A stretch of DNA of 64,000 nt from Aquimarina sp. MMG016 (GTDB taxonomy: Bacteria > Bacteroidota > Bacteroidia > Flavobacteriales > Flavobacteriaceae), in contig NZ_JAGJEA010000002.1 of assembly GCF_018100805.1 (NCBI RefSeq), forward strand, positions 670,375 to 734,374, read 5' to 3'. How positions within the stretch are numbered: the stretch's first letter is position 1; each line of letters opens with the position of its first letter. A program made the translations under genes and the position numbers. Positions 60,433 to 64,000 of this stretch are shown in pieces. The notes beneath the pieces were generated by a model, which saw only the letters and a list, made by a program, of their open reading frames with translations, searched no databases and had not been told where the DNA came from.

Positions 60433-62138
60433 AATTCTGTTTTTAAATGTTCATACCTTCCAGGAGCGACACTTACACCATCCCTTTTAGACATCCGTCT
60501 ATTAACCCCATAATCTTCCAGAATAATAGTTTCATAATCTGAATGATTCTCACCCCATTCATTCGGGTTTCTAGAAATTTTAGCTTTATGATCTTTCTTA
60601 TCCTTATCCTTATTGTATTCGTCCACTTCTTCATCCTTAGTGGCAAAAAAGTTGTCTAATGCTTCGGCTAAATCTGGTTTTACATATGCTGGTCGATTTA
60701 TATGATGATCAAGTGCTACTGCTTTACCCAGTTTAGACTTCAAGTAACTCTTTATTTCATAGGAATAACCACTTGGCTTAAATTTCACGACTTTATTCAA
60801 ACGTTTTTTTGCATCAATTACCTGTAAGCTTTGAAAATCTGGATCTTTCATGGCTTTAACAATTGGTTCTAATATTTTACATTTTAGTTTGCTCTCATAT
60901 GATGTACTATCAAAACCCTCTCTAATTTTAGTCTTCAATGTACTACCAGTAAGCTTTGTAGACGAAGAATCTGAGGGGTCTTTATAACTCAGCGTATTAT
61001 TATCTAATATCCAACCACAATCCTCAAAAAATTCCTTGTATTTATCTGGAAAATCATTCTTGAACTTTGTAACCTGTTTTGGAAATTCTCCTTTACCAGA
61101 TGAATTAACTGTCTTCTGTACGGAACCAGCGGAAAATATTTCACTGTCATATGATTGAACAGAATCCAATTTACCTTCATTTTTAGTAACTGCAATAATA
61201 ATTTCCTTTTCTTCACTACTAACTTTATTTTGAGTTACTAAATTGTTCCAGCCAGAATATGCATCAATTTTTGTTGTTCCAAAATAAACAGGTCCATACT
61301 GACTACCATATTTGACACATTTAAATTTAAGATTTAAACTCTTACCACAATCACAAGCTTTTTCAATTTCAAACCATTTTCCATCGATATCCAACCAATA
61401 ATTGGGAGTAGTTTTATGATCAGGTTTTCCTTCATCATTAGGATTACGACCATGATAAGTAATGTAAAAATCGTTATCCGAATGTCCATCAACTAAAATA
61501 TAAAACTTACTCTTTTTATCTTTTAATTTATCTAAATCTTCATTCCATTTTTTGGTTGTATCATCATCTACTGGATTTAATATAACCTTCGCAATTGCCC
61601 AATCCTTATAATCATCCTTATTTAGCACATTTTCATCATCTTTAAAATAATTACCAACTTTGGATTTTATTATAGCTACATTTTTTTCGTCTTGTTGAAC
61701 TATAAGTTCCTTATCTAGCTCTACAATCCCTTTTTCTAAGCCTTGTTTTATGTTCATTTTTAAATCAAGGTCCTGGGCATTTTCCGTTTCTACCAAAATA
61801 TACACTTCATCCCCAACCTTAGCACCATTTATCTTTTCAAAACTTATATTATCTCCTTTTTTAGTGGCTGCACTTAATATTAGTTCTTGACCTATAGTAA
61901 TTAAAGTACTAGAAAGACCATTATCCGCTTTTATTTTTGCCACAGTAGTATTATGCTCAGAAGCAATTTCCCCTAGTGTGTCACCAGATACCACTGTATA
62001 GGTTGATTCTTCTCCTTCGTATACTGCTTCATCTTTTCTTATAGCAAAATAAGCATCTTTAATTAACTTACGTTCCACTTCTATTGCAGGGATAGATAAA
62101 CTATTAGCGGAATTATTGCTTTGTGATATAATTGGCAT
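60429..62138 (-). CDS. T6SS-linked effector with LysM and lysozyme-like domains
   Basis: The 569-residue protein has no signal peptide, as expected of T6SS cargo. Residues 46-90 form a LysM domain (TYTVVSGDTLGEIASEHNTT, TVAKIKADNGLSSTLITIGQ). Residues 95-190 form a beta domain (GDEVYILVETENAQDLDLKM) similar to the C-terminal extension of the adjacent TssD. Residues 205-300 are unassigned and include four Cys (KACDCGKSLNLKFKC). From 305 a lysozyme-like domain begins with IIIAVTKNEGKLDSVQSYDS (candidate catalytic E321), EIFSAGSVQKTV and KYKEFFEDCGW. The C-terminal 150 residues may add target binding. It is translationally coupled to TssD (TAATG) and to the lipoprotein behind it. Confidence 0.82.
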   Translation of the reverse strand: MPIISQSNNSANSLSIPAIEVERKLIKDAYFAIRKDEAVYEGEESTYTVVSGDTLGEIASEHNTTVAKIKADNGLSSTLITIGQELILSAATKKGDNISFEKINGAKVGDEVYILVETENAQDLDLKMNIKQGLEKGIVELDKELIVQQDEKNVAIIKSKVGNYFKDDENVLNKDDYKDWAIAKVILNPVDDDTTKKWNEDLDKLKDKKSKFYILVDGHSDNDFYITYHGRNPNDEGKPDHKTTPNYWLDIDGKWFEIEKACDCGKSLNLKFKCVKYGSQYGPVYFGTTKIDAYSGWNNLVTQNKVSSEEKEIIIAVTKNEGKLDSVQSYDSEIFSAGSVQKTVNSSGKGEFPKQVTKFKNDFPDKYKEFFEDCGWILDNNTLSYKDPSDSSSTKLTGSTLKTKIREGFDSTSYESKLKCKILEPIVKAMKDPDFQSLQVIDAKKRLNKVVKFKPSGYSYEIKSYLKSKLGKAVALDHHINRPAYVKPDLAEALDNFFATKDEEVDEYNKDKDKKDHKAKISRNPNEWGENHSDYETIILEDYGVNRRMSKRDGVSVAPGRYEHLKTEL

Positions 62139-62830
62139 TAGCTAATTTTTTGTTTGATTACTTTTAATTCTATACTAATTTGATCAGAACGCACTGAAAT
62201 ATCTTCTAATATATCATTCTCGATCAGTTCTTCATTATATAAGAAATCATAATTATTATCTGACAAATCAATAGATATCATTTCTCCAACCATATCTTTA
62301 GTTTCAACCTGAAGTATTATATTACCCTCAGTAACCTTTTTTACTTCATTTCCATTACTATCTATAAAAGCTGCACTTACAATCTCCGGTTCCTTCTCCT
62401 CCCGCTCCGTCACTGGCGCAGCGGCTACAAAAGGATTATTGGGATTCCAGGCTTTTTCAAAAATCTGATCGCGTACCCGCTGGATACCTGGCGATAAAGT
62501 AAGGTGCATCTTTAAAGGAGCATTGCCCTGTGCGCTAAATTTTTCTTCTAGAAGTACACAATAACAATTAGCAAACTCATAATCAAAAAGTTTTCTAAAT
62601 CCATCGCGATGATAAAAACGGATATGTCCACGATAGGTTTGCTGATCGGTAAACATCCAATCATAAAACAACTCATCATTCTTAGTAGACTCAATCACAA
62701 AATGAATCTGACCGCCTTGTACATTAGTTTTAGGTCGACCATTGATATCGATTAATTGTTTGTATAAAAAAGTACTGTCCAGAACATTTCGTTCTTCCCC
62801 ATTGATAAACAGTTTTGCCTGAAAGGCCAT
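62138..62830 (-). CDS. tssD: TssD (Hcp-like) tube protein with C-terminal extension
   Basis: Residues 1-130 match TssD of the Bacteroidota T6SS: MAFQAKLFINGEERNVLDST, GGQIHFVIESTKNDELFYDW, HIRFYHRDGFRKLFDYEFAN, then LKMHLTLSPGIQRVRDQIFE and ending AWNP. A usual TssD stops near 130. Here an acidic linker (PVTEREEKEPE) and a beta domain (150-230; AAFIDSNGNEVKKVTEGNII, LQVETKDMVGEMISIDLSDN) are added. Tube proteins carry effectors out through the contracting sheath. The next gene, which overlaps the stop codon by one base, is the LysM/lysozyme effector. No other structural T6SS gene is in the window. Confidence 0.9.
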   Translation of the reverse strand: MAFQAKLFINGEERNVLDSTFLYKQLIDINGRPKTNVQGGQIHFVIESTKNDELFYDWMFTDQQTYRGHIRFYHRDGFRKLFDYEFANCYCVLLEEKFSAQGNAPLKMHLTLSPGIQRVRDQIFEKAWNPNNPFVAAAPVTEREEKEPEIVSAAFIDSNGNEVKKVTEGNIILQVETKDMVGEMISIDLSDNNYDFLYNEELIENDILEDISVRSDQISIELKVIKQKIS

Positions 62831-62954
62831 AGGCTCGTAGGTTTTTCGTTTTCAGCTAGTGAAAATAGTAAAATATATGTTTGCAGGACTATAGCTATGG
62901 TGTTTTTCGATAAAAAATATAATTTCCCCTACCAAAGGGAAGAACTAATTGCCA

Positions 62955-62994
62955 AAAAACACCCCCGATAGTTGCGTCCAGCTACCGGGGGTGT
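62955..62994 (-). terminator. Terminator between the 184-residue protein gene and tssD
   Basis: A 16-bp stem (62959-62974 with 62979-62994), ACACCCCCGATAGTTG with two imperfect pairs and loop CGTC, is followed on the minus strand by TTTTTTGG. It closes the gene at 63057 and makes tssD a separate unit. It is nearly the same sequence as the terminator at 50831-50868. Confidence 0.87.
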
Positions 62995-63056
62995 CTTCTT
63001 CTTCCGCTTTCAGGAAGAAAGGCATGATGTCATTAAAAATTTAATCTGTTCCGCTA

Positions 63057-63611
63057 TTAGGATGCAGTTGCGGAGGACTGCCCATCAGTAGTACTATCGG
63101 TACTTTGATCATTTTGATCTGTTTGGTTTTCAACACTTGTATCTGTTGTCTGGATTGCAGTACTATTAAAACGTTCTTTTAATCGGGTATACAATGCTTC
63201 GGCACCTGCTACTCCACTATTGGCTGCCACACCAAACATCTTATACGCCAATAACGAAGTGGTAAAAGCCTCGGATCCGGCAAGCATACGAGTGTCGCTT
63301 ACTTTTCGGGATAATTCTTCTACATCCAAAGCAAGAGACTTTAACTCATTAAAAAGAGCATAGTCCTTCTCTACTTCTTCTACACTAATAAAATTAGGTA
63401 GAATGTCTCCGTTCTTACGCATACTATCTAATGCATCTTCTACAAAAACCTTGTTGCTTCGATTGATTTTAGGTAAGGTAACACGCTCGTTTTTAGTCAA
63501 TCCTGTTAAAAATGGTAACAGTGTATTGATTTCCTCAATTCTGTTTTTCACTTCTGTGATCACTTGTGGATCTACCGTAACCGATAATCGGTTGTTCTCT
63601 ACATTTTTCAT
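63057..63611 (-). CDS. Helical cytosolic protein of unknown function
   Basis: The 184 residues lack a signal. Residues 10-150 are helical (VITEVKNRIEEINTLLPFLT, NKVFVEDALDSMRKNGDILP, FNELKSLALDVEELSRKVSD, GSEAFTTSLLAYKMFGVAAN). The last 30 are a low-complexity Ser/Thr/Gln/Asp tail. I recall similar unnamed Flavobacteria proteins but cannot name a family. The 5' leader carries the hairpin TTGAGC/GCTCAA (63639-63658). It is just upstream of tssD but has its own terminator. Confidence 0.75.
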   Translation of the reverse strand: MKNVENNRLSVTVDPQVITEVKNRIEEINTLLPFLTGLTKNERVTLPKINRSNKVFVEDALDSMRKNGDILPNFISVEEVEKDYALFNELKSLALDVEELSRKVSDTRMLAGSEAFTTSLLAYKMFGVAANSGVAGAEALYTRLKERFNSTAIQTTDTSVENQTDQNDQSTDSTTDGQSSATAS

Positions 63612-63953
63612 ACTTTTTGTTTTAGGTTCAACAATTTATTGAGCCTTGTATAGCTCAATAACCTTACCAATAATTCTATATTTTAACATATTTACTAATA
63701 ATTTTTAGTTAATTTTTAATTATAACTGATTTATTTTTAAACAATTACCCGTTGACTCAACAATAATGTATTACAGAAATTACAGATATGACAGACTGAC
63801 AAGAACATCGTTTTTAGGTTTTAGGGAGCTCAATTACGCTTTCTCATGAAAGGAATACGTTTTCATGAAATAATTTTACGCTTACTCACTGGATGGCTAC
63901 TGACAGCTGTAATGTATTGATGGTAAACGTACTGGCGTTTTGGCAGGGAGTTA
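63612..63953. other. Non-coding end region
   Basis: This stretch of 342 bp contains the A/T-rich promoter zone of the 63057-63611 gene and the leader hairpin at 63639-63658. Near 63820-63880 are the pieces CGCTTTCTCATGAAAGG and CGTTTTCATGAAA, short inverted repeats. I see no gene. Confidence 0.5.
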
Positions 63954-64000
63954 TGAATTATGAATTAGGAATTAGGAATTAGGAATTAGGAATTAGGAAT
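63954..64000. repeat. 7-bp tandem repeat at the window edge
   Basis: TGAATTA occurs twice, then GGAATTA four times and the start of a fifth copy at the window's end. The array is at least 47 bp long and may go on. Such arrays are often variable in copy number. Confidence 0.9.

Overview
The window looks like a chromosomal segment of a marine Flavobacteriaceae bacterium (phylum Bacteroidota; an Aquimarina-like genus is my guess). The support is low G+C, SusC/SusD nutrient uptake genes, three LytS/LytTR two-component systems, many lipoproteins with short N-terminal signals, promoter boxes of the Bacteroidota type TAnnTTTG, a TssD (Hcp-like) protein of the Bacteroidota type VI secretion system, and intergenic spaces full of dispersed palindromic repeats. 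I see no rRNA, tRNA, CRISPR array, integrase or intact insertion sequence.

Layout. 0-8.3 kb: the end of a membrane adenylate cyclase, a secreted NTF2-like protein, an S41 protease, a LytS/LytTR pair, a cyclase-family hydrolase and a phytoene-desaturase-like oxidoreductase. 8.5-17.5 kb (minus): a TonB-dependent uptake operon, SusC - SusD - SusE/F-like lipoprotein with two near-identical binding modules, closed by a terminator. Beyond it lie an EreA/ChaN-like protein and a two-domain esterase whose second domain has lost its nucleophile. 17.9-25 kb: two more LytS/LytTR systems flank a YfbK-type VWA protein. 25-35 kb: a secreted HExxH protease, an amino acid permease, a decayed DUF559 gene, a YARHG protein, a Hint-domain secreted protein and small membrane proteins, separated by four or more families of dispersed repeats.

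35.8-45 kb (plus strand) is an accessory island. A long structured leader, a tiny acidic lipoprotein, and a TPR sensor kinase with a LuxR/NarL-like regulator come first. A run of small genes follows: YegP, DUF4177-like, YidD-like, a proline-rich peptide, DUF4236, DUF6804. Then come a TerB-like protein, a coiled-coil membrane protein, a VWA-like lipoprotein, a PBCV-basic-adaptor protein, a thermonuclease and a Cys-rich partner. Two genes of this island share an identical 14-bp palindrome at exactly the same distance from a TAnGTTTG promoter box. I propose this as the target site of the adjacent regulator.

45-52 kb (minus): a GIY-YIG-like protein, lipoproteins and beta-rich outer-surface proteins, a zincin lipoprotein and a beta-helix protein. 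52.4-63.6 kb is almost entirely minus strand and reads as a type VI secretion cargo locus. A TssD tube protein with an extra C-terminal domain is translationally coupled to a LysM plus lysozyme-like effector. That gene overlaps a lipoprotein of the kind expected of a periplasmic immunity protein. More small lipoproteins (one frameshifted in an A6 tract), a DKNYY protein, an NlpC/P60-like cysteine hydrolase and SH3 proteins follow. The T6SS structural genes themselves are not in the window. The window ends in a 7-bp tandem repeat.
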